Source of the DNA: Ruminococcus sp.
GTDB taxonomy: Bacteria; Bacillota; Clostridia; Oscillospirales; Ruminococcaceae
Assembly: GCA_021199375.1 (NCBI GenBank)
Contig: JAJQIB010000026.1
Location: 31,946 to 95,945, forward strand
Direction: 5' to 3'
DNA: 64,000 nt
A program made the translations under genes and the position numbers. Position 1 is the stretch's first letter. Each line of letters opens with the position of its first letter. The notes beneath the pieces were generated by a model that saw only the letters and a program-made list of their open reading frames with translations, was not told the origin of the DNA and did no database searches. This document shows, in pieces, positions 49,637 to 57,831 of this stretch.

Positions 49637-49849
49637 TCACACCGAAATCTTCTCACCCTCATAATACATTACAACCGCACCACACTGGATATCCCAGGTG
49701 TTGACAGCTGTATTATAACTACCACCAGATCTTGTCTTATGTCTGATGTTAACATGATGATCATAAGCTTTAACAAAAACAGCCTCATAGGTCGTGGTAC
49801 CTTCAGTTACCGTAATAACCGACCCAGACGCTAGCTCAGAGATAGGCAT
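49637..49849 (-). CDS. Small beta-rich protein, unknown function
   Basis: A 70-residue protein (MPISELASGSVITVTEG...) with alternating hydrophobic strands and no signal peptide or helix. GAGGTG sits upstream of the chosen ATG, and a perfect TTGACA-17-TATAAT promoter precedes it (49934-49906), so it is probably expressed. Not recognised. Confidence 0.6.
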   Translation of the reverse strand: MPISELASGSVITVTEGTTTYEAVFVKAYDHHVNIRHKTRSGGSYNTAVNTWDIQCGAVVMYYEGEKISV

Positions 49850-49905
49850 TAAATACACCTCTCTTCAAAAATCCCAATAATCTCTTTTCTCTTTCCTTGA
49901 CTCTA

Positions 49906-49934
49906 ATTATACAGCACCCCACCAAAAATGTCAA
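49906..49934 (-). promoter_or_regulatory. Promoter of the 70-residue protein gene
   Basis: TTGACA, 17 bases, TATAAT on the minus strand. The interval 49935-50081 shows nothing else. Confidence 0.8.
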
Positions 49935-50081
49935 CACCCTTTTCGATTTATTTACACTTTCGTTACAAAATTATAACAATATCCTCCAAAGCATCCACAA
50001 ATAGTATTTCGTGCCATCCAGCTTGCGCCGCCCTCCTTTGCCAAATGGAATTTAAATTTAGTATAAATTGCCGTATGGGTA

Positions 50082-50110
50082 TTGAAATTCTCGGAAGAAT
50101 GTTATATAAT
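50082..50110 (+). promoter_or_regulatory. Promoter of ilvE
   Basis: TTGAAA, 17 bases, TATAAT, 55 bases before the start codon. Confidence 0.75.
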
Positions 50111-50164
50111 AAGATAGTAAAGCGGGAATTTTGCCGCAAAAACTACATGAAAGAAGGACTTTGT

Positions 50165-51232
50165 ATGTTAGATATCAAAATCGAACGTACCACCACCCCT
50201 AAAGCAAAGCCCACCGATGAAAACGAGCTGGGCTTCGGTCACATCTTTACAGATCACATGTTTGTCATGAATTACGATACCGGACTTGGTTGGCACGATG
50301 CACGTATCGTCCCCTTTGACGATGTCTCCCTTTCCCCTGCCGCTATGTGCCTTCACTATGGTCAGGAAATTTTCGAGGGACTCAAGGCTTATCGCACCGC
50401 CGATGGCACAGTACAGCTTTTCAGACCTGACGAAAACTTCAAGCGCATGAACGTCTCTGCTGAGCGTATGGTTATCCCCAAGATTGACGAGGAATTTATG
50501 GTTGAGGCTGTCAAGACTCTCGTAAAGGTTGAAGAGGATTGGGTTCCCCATCTTGATGGAACCTCACTCTACATAAGACCCTTCATTTTCGCAACCGACC
50601 CTTACGTAGGTGTCCGTCCCGCAGATCACTATCTGTTCATGATTATCCTCTCCCCCTCAGGACTCTACTACACCACAGGTCTCAACCCCGTTAAGATTTA
50701 CGTTGAGCAAAAGTACGTAAGAGCAGTCCGTGGCGGAACAGGCTTCGCAAAGACCGCTGCAAATTACGCCATCTCCCTAAAGGGTCAGGACGAGGCTCAC
50801 GACCAGGATTACGAGCAGGTTCTTTGGCTTGACGGCGTTGAGCAAAGATTCATCGAAGAGGTAGGCTCAATGAACATCTTCTTCGTTATCGATGGCGAGG
50901 TTATCACTCCCGCACTCACAGGCTCGGTTCTTCCAGGTATCACCAGAAAATCGGCTATCGAAATCTGCAAAAAGCGCGGACTAAAGGTTACTGAAAGAAG
51001 AATCTCAATTCAGGAGGTAGCTGAGGCTTACGATAACGGCAAGCTTGACGAGGTATTCGGCACAGGCACCGCCGCCGTAATCTCCCCCGTAGGTCACCTA
51101 AAATGGGGCGACAAGATTATGCTTATAAACGACAACAAAATCGGCGTGATCTCACAGATGCTTTACGACACCATGACAGGCATCCAGTGGGGTAAGCTTC
51201 CCGATGAGTTCGGCTGGATCGTAAAGATCTAA
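50165..51232 (+). CDS. ilvE: Branched-chain amino acid aminotransferase
   Basis: A 355-residue class IV PLP aminotransferase exchanging amino groups between glutamate and branched-chain keto acids. Motifs: SLSPAAMCLHYGQEIFEGLKAYR, SLYIRPFIFATDPYVGVRP, VRGGTGFAKTAANYA with the PLP lysine nearby at QDYEQVLWLDGVEQRFIEEVGSMNIFFV, and LPGITRKSAIEI, EVFGTGTAAVISPVG. It is the long (IlvE/BCAT II) form. Start follows AAGAAGGA; the open frame upstream of it lies before the promoter and is not coding. Confidence 0.93.
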   Translation: MLDIKIERTTTPKAKPTDENELGFGHIFTDHMFVMNYDTGLGWHDARIVPFDDVSLSPAAMCLHYGQEIFEGLKAYRTADGTVQLFRPDENFKRMNVSAERMVIPKIDEEFMVEAVKTLVKVEEDWVPHLDGTSLYIRPFIFATDPYVGVRPADHYLFMIILSPSGLYYTTGLNPVKIYVEQKYVRAVRGGTGFAKTAANYAISLKGQDEAHDQDYEQVLWLDGVEQRFIEEVGSMNIFFVIDGEVITPALTGSVLPGITRKSAIEICKKRGLKVTERRISIQEVAEAYDNGKLDEVFGTGTAAVISPVGHLKWGDKIMLINDNKIGVISQMLYDTMTGIQWGKLPDEFGWIVKI

Positions 51233-51262
51233 TTTAAATCGCATTTTCCGACATCCTATATA

Positions 51263-51310
51263 TCCCATATCCCTCGTTTGTTTTTTACAGGCGGGGGATA
51301 TATTTTTTTG
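51263..51310 (+). terminator. Terminator of ilvE
   Basis: Stem ATATCCC / GGGATAT followed by ATTTTTTT. Confidence 0.75.
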
Positions 51311-51318
51311 CCCTCTAG

Positions 51319-52245
51319 CTAGTTGCAGTACGCGTCCACATACACGCTTATCGTTGTAAATACCCCCTTTTCTGATCCCTCAATTCTCACCCCGTCAATC
51401 TCTGCATCCTCAAGGCTCAGCCCATCACGCTTAATCGTTATGTGATCTAACAGATCTTCACCCTTGTACCCTACATAGCTAAATGAATAATACTCCCTCC
51501 CTCTGTCCGCATAATTCACCTTGTCCTCAAGCTCAACATTAAGGTCATACAAAAACTCCTTGTCCTGCGCATAATACTTCTGCTTCGTAATGTTCCTCTC
51601 GCTCGCAAAATCATTGCTTAGACTGTAGCTGTACTCGCCTAGCGAATCACAGGTGTACGCGCTCGATATCAAATTCGTAAGCTTCACGCCGCTCGTCACA
51701 CTCGTAAGCATCTCGTCCTCATAGCTAAATAGGCTATCCCCCATCCTCTCGCACCTCACAATGTTCGTTCCGTATATAAAGGGAAAGGTGTTGTAAGCCT
51801 TAAGCGTGTATATTCTAACCGCGTCCCATATCGTTGTGTTCTCGTTTATGTAGATGTAGCTCACCTCGCTCGTACCCGACTGATACGCCAGTCCGTATAT
51901 AAGCGGCACCATCGAAATAATGCTCCCCAGGCTCGGTGATGATAAAATCCCAGGCTCCGCCAGGTTCTGCCCCAAAAGCATCGTAAATCCGTACGACCTT
52001 ATCGATGTCACATACCTCCCCTTCTCGTACCTACAGCTCACCTCGTCAGCCGCACCCGTGTGTACAAGCCTTCCGCCGCAGTACAGCCTCACCGCCCTCA
52101 CATCAAGCGGCACGCACTCACCTATAAAGCTCCCCGAAAAAAAGCTGTACCCCGTGTACCGCTCCTTCTTAAACAAAAAGCTCACCACTTTATTAAGCGT
52201 AACCGACGCCCCATCCGTAATCAAAACCGCTCTGCAATCCGTCAC
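51319..52245 (-). CDS. Phage-like tail/baseplate hub protein (remnant)
   Basis: A 308-residue protein beginning with GTG that overlaps the previous stop (GTGA). Hints of a phage tail-hub/gpD-like fold: RAVRLYCGGRLVHTGAADEVSCRYEKGRYVTSIRSYGFTMLLGQNLAEP near the start, followed by a beta-rich body. No capsid, terminase large subunit, portal or integrase genes are present. It may be a stranded prophage fragment or a domesticated particle gene. The family assignment is weak. Confidence 0.5.
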   Translation of the reverse strand: MTDCRAVLITDGASVTLNKVVSFLFKKERYTGYSFFSGSFIGECVPLDVRAVRLYCGGRLVHTGAADEVSCRYEKGRYVTSIRSYGFTMLLGQNLAEPGILSSPSLGSIISMVPLIYGLAYQSGTSEVSYIYINENTTIWDAVRIYTLKAYNTFPFIYGTNIVRCERMGDSLFSYEDEMLTSVTSGVKLTNLISSAYTCDSLGEYSYSLSNDFASERNITKQKYYAQDKEFLYDLNVELEDKVNYADRGREYYSFSYVGYKGEDLLDHITIKRDGLSLEDAEIDGVRIEGSEKGVFTTISVYVDAYCN

Positions 52246-52508
52246 TGCGCCACCTCCACAAGCGTAATCTCGCACTCACCAAAGGTCTCTCCCTCGCCCG
52301 ATGTCACTCGTCCGCTAAGCAGCGTAAGAGAGCTAAAAGCCTCTCCGTTTATCTCAATCTCATTCACTCCCTGCGCCAGCTCCCTCAAAAGTCCAATATA
52401 TTCGCTTATCTCATCAAGGCTTATCCTCCCCTTAAGAAAAAACGTCTGCCCATATCCTGCCGCCCTCACCCTATATAGCTCGCCGCTTACAAGCGCCGTA
52501 TCCTCCAC
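52242..52508 (-). CDS. Small phage-like protein, unknown
   Basis: An 88-residue protein with strands and one helix (GRISLDEISEYIGLLRELAQGV). No family recognised. It overlaps both neighbours (38 bases with the upstream gene, 4 with the next), as in compact phage operons. The GTG start at 52508 lacks a clean ribosome site, so the true start may be further in. Confidence 0.5.
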   Translation of the reverse strand: MEDTALVSGELYRVRAAGYGQTFFLKGRISLDEISEYIGLLRELAQGVNEIEINGEAFSSLTLLSGRVTSGEGETFGECEITLVEVAQ

Positions 52509-52701
52509 TCTGCTCGGCTGGGCAAAGCTCGCGCTCCTTTTTTAAAGCTGCGATTTTGCTCCTAACCGTCTTACTAGCAAGAAGCCGCACACCCTCAAAC
52601 GCCGCCTGCGCCCTAGATGAAGCTCCCGCAAACATCGCCGCCTCATAGGCGTTTCCGCACTCAACATACTTAACTGCAAATTCCGACTGACTAATACTCA
52701 T
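52471..52701 (-). CDS. Terminase small subunit-like protein (remnant)
   Basis: A 76-residue protein whose N-terminal part (FAVKYVECGNAYEAAMFAGASSRAQAAF) matches the helix-turn-helix of phage terminase small subunits (Terminase_2 type), with a helical C-terminal stretch. Usual family length is ~130-180 residues, so it is short. Ribosome site AGGAGG lies upstream. It opens the three-gene phage-like run. Confidence 0.6.
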   Translation of the reverse strand: MSISQSEFAVKYVECGNAYEAAMFAGASSRAQAAFEGVRLLASKTVRSKIAALKKERELCPAEQSGGYGACKRRAI

Positions 52702-52770
52702 TTTAATTTTCCTCCTGACTATGTTCGGAATTTTTTTGGCTGGCTGGAAATTTTCCTACTGTATTTTTTC

Positions 52771-52806
52771 AAGCCCCTCCATATATAGGCTCACGGAGGC
52801 TTTTTG
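52771..52806 (+). terminator. Terminator-like hairpin upstream of the phage-like run
   Basis: AAGCC-CTCC / GGAG-GCTT stem followed by TTTTG on the plus strand; orientation is away from the genes and its role is unclear. Between 52806 and 52914 there are also GTTGCA/TGCAAC and ACAGATTTTT/AAAAATCTGT inverted repeats. Confidence 0.4.
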
Positions 52807-52961
52807 TTGCACGAAAACATGCAACAAATAGCGAAATATGTCTAAATTAAAAGAAAAATCGTATTTTTAGACAAAAAGAAAACAGATTTTTATGCGAGAT
52901 GCACAAAAATCTGTGGGAATTTGTGGGAATTATTTTTTACTGTTTTTTACAGATGTGGATT

Positions 52962-53009
52962 GGGCAAGCCCTGACTGTGTTCGGGCTTCTACTTTGGTTT
53001 GGCTTGTAC
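52962..53009 (-). repeat. Long hairpin repeat (GGGCAAGCC type)
   Basis: GGGCAAGCC / GGCTTG arms around a loop related to the copies at 29.1 and 29.5 kb. Confidence 0.65.
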
Positions 53010-53013
53010 GCTG

Positions 53014-53048
53014 CTAGAGGCTAGAAGTTAGAAACTAGAAACTAGATT
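53014..53048 (+). repeat. Heptamer repeats (CTAGNNN), five units
   Basis: CTAGAGG, CTAGAAG, TTAGAAA, CTAGAAA, CTAGATT, then the TTGTTCGTATT block shared with the copies at 28.5 and 29.4 kb. Confidence 0.8.
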
Positions 53049-53143
53049 GTTCGTATTTGTCACAACATATGAGCTTAAACTTTCGTGTTGTTTAAAAATT
53101 CTAGTACGAACTAAAGTTATAAATTCACTGAACTAGCGTAGGG

Positions 53144-53202
53144 AAATATTCCGGTTCGCGAAGCGAATCGCACACACGATATACGTGTGCGAAGGAATAT
53201 TT
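53144..53202 (+). repeat. Cloverleaf palindrome C4
   Basis: Outer arm AAATATTCC / GGAATATTT around TTCGC-gaa-GCGAA and GCACAC/GTGTGC hairpins; the second hairpin differs from C1 (GCGCAC/GTGCGC) by matched changes on both sides. Confidence 0.8.
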
Positions 53203-53225
53203 GTTGCCGTGCTTTAGCTAAGGCA

Positions 53226-53274
53226 GGTCCGCCAAACAATAGTAAAAGTCAAAACAAAGTAAAGGGCGGACACA
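53226..53274 (+). repeat. Long hairpin repeat (GTCCGCC type)
   Basis: GTCCGCC / GGCGGAC arms around a loop nearly identical to the copy at 28.8 kb. Confidence 0.7.
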
Positions 53275-53309
53275 GATAGGGCTTGAGTAACAACCGAACC
53301 AACGCTTGG

Positions 53310-53390
53310 AAATACGGTGGTTCGCTTTAGCTTGTACAAGCTTGCCTTGTACCATTGCGCGCGGCGCTTTTTGCGCGCGAAACCGTATTT
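53310..53390 (+). repeat. Cloverleaf palindrome C5
   Basis: Outer arm AAATACGG / CCGTATTT, with CTTGTAC-type and GCGCGC/GCGCGC inner hairpins; the same subtype as C2 but in the opposite orientation. Confidence 0.8.
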
Positions 53391-53392
53391 TA

Positions 53393-53440
53393 GGGTAAGC
53401 CAAACAAAAGTAAAAGTCCGAACACAGATAGGGCTTACCC
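53393..53440 (+). repeat. Long hairpin repeat providing the recQ stop codon
   Basis: GGGTAAGCC / GGCTTACCC arms. Other copies have GGGCAAGCC / GGCTTGCCC; the C-to-T change and its partner G-to-A keep pairing. The TAA in the right arm read on the minus strand is the recQ stop. Confidence 0.8.
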
Positions 53441-55642
53441 CAAAATCTCATCAAGCCTTCTAAAAATCATCCGCTGCGCTGCGCCGCTTAGCTTGATTAC
53501 CGTTTGTGCGCCCTGTGGAGTTAGCTTGGTCGAAAGGGTGATTCCGCTTAGTCCGCCTTTGGGAGTGACTAGGATTTCGCCCTGAGTGCTAATCATGCCC
53601 TCACGCTCTAAAAAGTCTGTCAGCAGCTTTAGCACACGCTCCTCGTCCGCTTTTCGCTCAAGCGCAATTTCGCTTGATAGCTCGGTTAATGCCCTTGCTT
53701 TTAATGCCTTCTTGGCAGATGTCTGCTTTGAGCCTGGCTCATGGGATATCTGCTGGCTTTTTTTGCGCCTTAAAAGCGTCATTTCGCTGTCGTCACTGTA
53801 TTTTGCACTCGGATTTTTCGCCCTGTAGTCGGCTATTACGCTTATGAACTCATCACCGTAGCGCTCAGCCTTGGTTTTGCCTACTCCCGCTACCGTTAAA
53901 ATGGCTTCTCTTGTTAAGGGCAGCTTTGCGCACATGTCGTGAAGTGAGGCGTCTGAAAGTATTATGTAGGCAGGAACCCTTGCACGCTGGGCAATTTGCG
54001 CTCGCTTTTGGCGCAATAGCTCGAAAAGCTCGCCGCCCTGAGTCGATTTTGCTCTTGAGCGCGCCGTAGTGCTCGCCTGCTTGCTCTTAAAGCGCATCTC
54101 TACCCTTTCACGTCCCTTTAGCACCGCCGTCGCCTTTTGCTGTAATATTAGCTCGTCATGATCTCCTCGCCTTAGATATCCCATGTGAACAAGACCCTCT
54201 ATTGTATCACGAAGTCTTACGGGTGAGGCTTCGCTCATGATGCCGTAGGTCGATAGATCGCTTACACGCATGTCCCTAATTCGCTTGCTTTTTGAGCCTC
54301 TTAGAATGTCGGCAAGCATTACCGCTCCGACATTTATTTTGCGCTGAGCTAGGCGGTATACGCATGAGAGTATCTTTTGTGAGTCAACCGTTACATCAGC
54401 CGTTTCAAAGCTTGTGTCGCAGCTTGAGCATTTTCCGCAGCTTGGAGGTGCACTCTCGCCAAAATAGCGCAGTATGTAGCCTCTTAAGCAGTCGGTGGTG
54501 GTGCAGTACTCTACCATGCTGTTTAAGCGCTCGTAGTCACGGTGAAGCAGCTGCTGTGAGGTCTCGTAGTCTAGCTCGCTGTTTTCGTTTGAGCTTTGTA
54601 TTAAAAACCTGCTCATCGAAACATCGGCTCGTGAAAATAACAGCGTACAGATGGCCTCAGAGCCGTCACGTCCTGCTCTTCCAGCCTCCTGATAGTAGCT
54701 TTCTAGGTTTTTGGGCATGTTGTAGTGTATTACAAAGCCTACATTCGACTTGTCAATTCCCATTCCAAAGGCGTTGGTGGCTGACATTACACGCACTCGG
54801 TCGTACAGAAAATCATCCTGATTTTTTCGGCGCTCGCTGTCTGAAAGTCCTGCGTGATAGCGTGTGCAGGGGATACCGACCTCGTTTAGCCTGTCGCATA
54901 CAAGCTCGGTGTTTTTGCGTGTTGAGCAGTAGATTATTCCCGACATATCCTTGTACTCACGCACAAGCCTTACCACCTCGGCAAGCTTGTCATGCGGCTG
55001 CCTTACGCCAAAGTATAGATTTTTTCTGTCAAATCCCGTGGTTACGCAAAAGGGATCCTTAAGCTCAAGCATTTTTATAATATCAGCCTTTACTATATCG
55101 GTGGCAGTTGCCGTAAAGGCGCAGATTATCGGGCGAACGCTAAGAGAGGCGGCAAAGTCGTGAATTTTTAGGTATGACGGGCGAAAATCCTGTCCCCACT
55201 GCGATACGCAGTGCGCCTCGTCTACACAAATCATGCTTATTTTTACGCAGTCCGAAAGGCTTTTAAAGGACGGGGTATCAAGGCGCTCGGGTGCGACATA
55301 GATTATTTTGTAGCTGCCTGTTTTTGCTCGGCTTATTGCCGTTTCGTACTGGGCGGCGGTGAGCGAGCTGTTTAGATAGGCGGCGCTTATGCCCGACTGT
55401 ATGAGCGAATTTACCTGATCCTTCATGAGCGAGATAAGCGGTGAAATTACAAGCGTTACGCCATCAAGCATAAGTGCAGGAAGCTGATAGCATACGCTTT
55501 TTCCTGCACCCGTTGGCATTATTCCCAATGTATCACGTCCGCTCAGAATCGCATCTATAAGCGGCTCCTGACCGTCACGAAAGCTGTCATGACCGAAGGC
55601 GGATTTTAACAGCTCGTACTTTTTTTGATTTAGCTCGTCCAT
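53435..55642 (-). CDS. recQ: ATP-dependent DNA helicase RecQ
   Basis: A 735-residue 3'-5' helicase for recombination repair. Walker A GIMPTGAGKSVCYQLPAL, ICVDEAHCVSQWGQDFRPSY (DEAH-type box), AFTATAT, motif VI SYYQEAGRAGRDG, the RQC zinc site (CRGYI-L...CGKCSSCD), winged helix, and an HRDC domain (RVPAYIILSDASLHDMCAKLPLTREAILTV). A ~130-residue basic C-terminal extension follows. The stop codon lies inside a repeat arm. It begins one base after the methyltransferase stop. Confidence 0.94.
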   Translation of the reverse strand: MDELNQKKYELLKSAFGHDSFRDGQEPLIDAILSGRDTLGIMPTGAGKSVCYQLPALMLDGVTLVISPLISLMKDQVNSLIQSGISAAYLNSSLTAAQYETAISRAKTGSYKIIYVAPERLDTPSFKSLSDCVKISMICVDEAHCVSQWGQDFRPSYLKIHDFAASLSVRPIICAFTATATDIVKADIIKMLELKDPFCVTTGFDRKNLYFGVRQPHDKLAEVVRLVREYKDMSGIIYCSTRKNTELVCDRLNEVGIPCTRYHAGLSDSERRKNQDDFLYDRVRVMSATNAFGMGIDKSNVGFVIHYNMPKNLESYYQEAGRAGRDGSEAICTLLFSRADVSMSRFLIQSSNENSELDYETSQQLLHRDYERLNSMVEYCTTTDCLRGYILRYFGESAPPSCGKCSSCDTSFETADVTVDSQKILSCVYRLAQRKINVGAVMLADILRGSKSKRIRDMRVSDLSTYGIMSEASPVRLRDTIEGLVHMGYLRRGDHDELILQQKATAVLKGRERVEMRFKSKQASTTARSRAKSTQGGELFELLRQKRAQIAQRARVPAYIILSDASLHDMCAKLPLTREAILTVAGVGKTKAERYGDEFISVIADYRAKNPSAKYSDDSEMTLLRRKKSQQISHEPGSKQTSAKKALKARALTELSSEIALERKADEERVLKLLTDFLEREGMISTQGEILVTPKGGLSGITLSTKLTPQGAQTVIKLSGAAQRMIFRRLDEILG

Positions 55643-55643
55643 T

Positions 55644-56213
55644 TTATCTTCCCTTGTAAATTCTGACGCTTATCGGCGGACAGTTCGGGCGATTTACAAA
55701 CTCGCTTACAATCACCGTGTAGTCCTTAACGCTAAGAGAGGCTATATGCTCTAAAATTGCGTCACGCTCATCCGTTCCCGTATCCCTGCCGTAGTAGATT
55801 GAAAGGCTCATTACACCATTATCCTTTAAAAGCCTCAGTCCCGCATCTATTGCCGCTATGCTCGAATTTTTATTTGTGTTTATCTTGTGGTTTCCGCCTG
55901 GAAGCCATCCGAAGTTAAAGACCATTGCCGACACGCTTTTTTCCTCGGCATAGCCTAATACATTCTCGTGAGAATCCAAAATAAGCGCTGCCCTATCAGC
56001 CAAGCCCCTCTGCTCAAGAAGCGCCTTGGTCGAGTCTATAGCCTCCTGCTGAATATCAAACGCCAGCACCCTTCCGCCATCGCCGACAAGCTCGCAAAGA
56101 AAGGCGGTATCATTTCCTCTTCCTGCGGTAGCGTCAATGCAAAGATCTCCATATGCTACATGAGCCGCCAAAAATTCGTGTGCCAAATGCACCGCTCCAA
56201 ACTGACTGGGCAT
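55644..56213 (-). CDS. mnmM: SAM-dependent methyltransferase, YtqB/MnmM family
   Basis: A 189-residue Rossmann methyltransferase: LCIDATAGRGNDTAFLCELVG (SAM motif I) and VFNFGWLPGGNHKINTNKNSSIAAIDAGLRLLKDNGVMSLSIYYG. The NFGWLPG-type motif marks the YtqB group; as I recall, members methylate nm5U in the wobble position of certain tRNAs. Start after GAGGTG. Overlaps nothing but abuts recQ, so both are in an operon. Confidence 0.85.
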   Translation of the reverse strand: MPSQFGAVHLAHEFLAAHVAYGDLCIDATAGRGNDTAFLCELVGDGGRVLAFDIQQEAIDSTKALLEQRGLADRAALILDSHENVLGYAEEKSVSAMVFNFGWLPGGNHKINTNKNSSIAAIDAGLRLLKDNGVMSLSIYYGRDTGTDERDAILEHIASLSVKDYTVIVSEFVNRPNCPPISVRIYKGR

Positions 56214-56234
56214 TAGCGTGTCACCTCGTTATCC

Positions 56235-57080
56235 TTAGCCATAGATATCAACTCCCATTTCGCTCAGAAGGTCGTTTAGCTCGCTCTCGTCCATTGCGGC
56301 TATCTCATCAAAGGTATAGCCTGCCTCCTCAACCATTTCCTCGGTGATTCCCATATAATAAAGAGTAAGCTTCATATAGGTTACATCGTCAACGCTGTCG
56401 GTATCAGAAACGTTCTGCCATCCGCTTAGGTCGGGAAGCTCGATATCAACTCCGCTTAGGCTTATCGAATTTATCTCGGTGAGGGTGGTGCCATCGGCGG
56501 TTTCGGCAGTAAGCGAAATAAGCGTTAGCTCCTCCTCGTCAAAAACAAAGGTGTAGGTTTCGGTGCTGCCGTCAGAATCGAGGGAAGAAAATACCTCGGT
56601 GATTCTGCCGTCCTCGGTGTAGGTGTCGGTAAGCACGTCGTCATCTGACACCTTAACGAAGGCATTTCCGCTAAATGAGCCCTCATCACCTGTTATCTCG
56701 TAGCAGGCTATATCGGGCATGAGCATATAGGTGACTCCATCGACAGTATAAAACTCGGTATAAACTCCGCTGACGGTCATTGAAACAAATCCGCTGCCGT
56801 CCTTTGCGGTCATTTTACAGGGCATTGCGCTGTCGTAGCCATCTCCGGAAATAACCATGTCTATAGCGTACTCGCCCAAGTCCAAATTATCGGACAGTTG
56901 TCTTGCTAAGGTATCGCTGTTATCTGAGCTCGCCGCAGTATCATCAGACGCGGAAGCCGAAGCCGAAGCCTGCTCAGCCTCATTAGATGATGTACTACCG
57001 CTTGAGCTATCATCATTTGAGCATGAGCAAAGGACGAGCGAAAAGCCTAATAGCAGTGTAAAAATCGAAAGCCTTTTCAA
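56235..57080 (-). CDS. Surface lipoprotein, unknown function
   Basis: A 281-residue lipoprotein. TTG start (57080) chosen because GAGGTG is at correct distance, giving MKRLSIFTLLLGFSLVLCSC; the lipobox is LVLCSC or VLCSC, followed by a Ser/Asp/Ala linker (~25-60). The rest is beta-rich (DGVTYMLMPDIACYEI, GRITEVFSSLDSDG, TTLTEINSISLSGVDIELPDLSGW) and may resemble LppX/LolA-like folds, which I cannot confirm. Lies in the operon with a membrane protein and mnmM. Confidence 0.7.
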   Translation of the reverse strand: MKRLSIFTLLLGFSLVLCSCSNDDSSSGSTSSNEAEQASASASASDDTAASSDNSDTLARQLSDNLDLGEYAIDMVISGDGYDSAMPCKMTAKDGSGFVSMTVSGVYTEFYTVDGVTYMLMPDIACYEITGDEGSFSGNAFVKVSDDDVLTDTYTEDGRITEVFSSLDSDGSTETYTFVFDEEELTLISLTAETADGTTLTEINSISLSGVDIELPDLSGWQNVSDTDSVDDVTYMKLTLYYMGITEEMVEEAGYTFDEIAAMDESELNDLLSEMGVDIYG

Positions 57081-57091
57081 AAAAATGCACC

Positions 57092-57691
57092 TCACTGTTT
57101 TTTGTAGACGATTTTAGTTACGATATCCTCATTTTTATGACCAAGCCTAAAGGCTATGAAAACGCTGAGGATATAGAGCAAAATTATAATTGGGAACACC
57201 GCCAAAAGATAGGGCGACATGTTTGATATCTTCATATCAGAAACGAACAGATTTATAAGTCCCCAAAGTCCGCAGTTTAGTATTTTAAACGGCAGCACGG
57301 CTGAGCCTATCACGCCAAAATACGAAAGCAGCAAAAGTATATACGACAAAATCGAGGGAGCTGAGCTAATTAGTCCCAAAAGAAGTCCGTAGTTTTTGCT
57401 GACATCATCGCCACGCACTACAATTTTCACGTGAGCCCTGCTGCCCTCCTTTAATCCAAAATCCGCCAAAACGCAGATATTACAGATAAGTCCGACAAGT
57501 CCGAAGAGAAAATCCCCGGCATCGCCCAAAACCAGGGTCATTGCAAGCAGCCACAAAAATATAAAAAGCCCGAAAAATTCGCACTCAAGCCATTTTAAAA
57601 GTGCGGTCAAAAGCGCCGATTTTCGGTTATATTTTTCGTCCCCTGAGTAATCCTTAAGGCTTGCTTTTTCTTTTGTTTGTTCATCAGCCAT
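57092..57691 (-). CDS. Membrane protein, unknown function
   Basis: A 199-residue protein with four or five hydrophobic segments (ECEFFGLFIFLWLLAMTLVLG, FLFGLVGLICNICVLA, SAPSILSYILLLLSYFGVI, LLAVFPIIILLYILSVFIAF), short loops and a charged N-terminal tail. No family recognised. First gene of the minus-strand run ending in recQ. Confidence 0.7.
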   Translation of the reverse strand: MADEQTKEKASLKDYSGDEKYNRKSALLTALLKWLECEFFGLFIFLWLLAMTLVLGDAGDFLFGLVGLICNICVLADFGLKEGSRAHVKIVVRGDDVSKNYGLLLGLISSAPSILSYILLLLSYFGVIGSAVLPFKILNCGLWGLINLFVSDMKISNMSPYLLAVFPIIILLYILSVFIAFRLGHKNEDIVTKIVYKKQ

Positions 57692-57724
57692 TTTCCTTTG
57701 TCCTCCAAAAAAGTAAAAAAGTAA

Positions 57725-57759
57725 AAAAGTATCGACTCAAATTTCTTTAAGCCGATACT
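57725..57759 (-). terminator. Terminator of the LRR/fibronectin gene
   Basis: AGTATCG / CGATACT stem followed on the minus strand by TTTTTTACTTTTTTAC, the complement of three AAAAAAGT repeats. Confidence 0.7.
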
Positions 57760-57831
57760 ATTATATCACATTATTCGCCCTTTTTCAAGAGGGTTATCTC
57801 GATTTACCGAGATTTTTCATGGCTTGTGGGT

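Noticed and set aside
49928..50164. N-terminal extension of ilvE by 79 residues
   Set aside because: The segment precedes and includes the promoter (50082-50110), and the family N-terminus begins at 50165.
53014..53440. Insertion sequence
   Set aside because: No transposase gene or clear terminal repeats with target duplication are visible; treated as non-autonomous repeats.
53218..53454. Minus-strand frame ending the repeat cluster upstream of recQ's end
   Set aside because: It lies wholly in repeat DNA and overlaps the recQ stop; no ribosome site.
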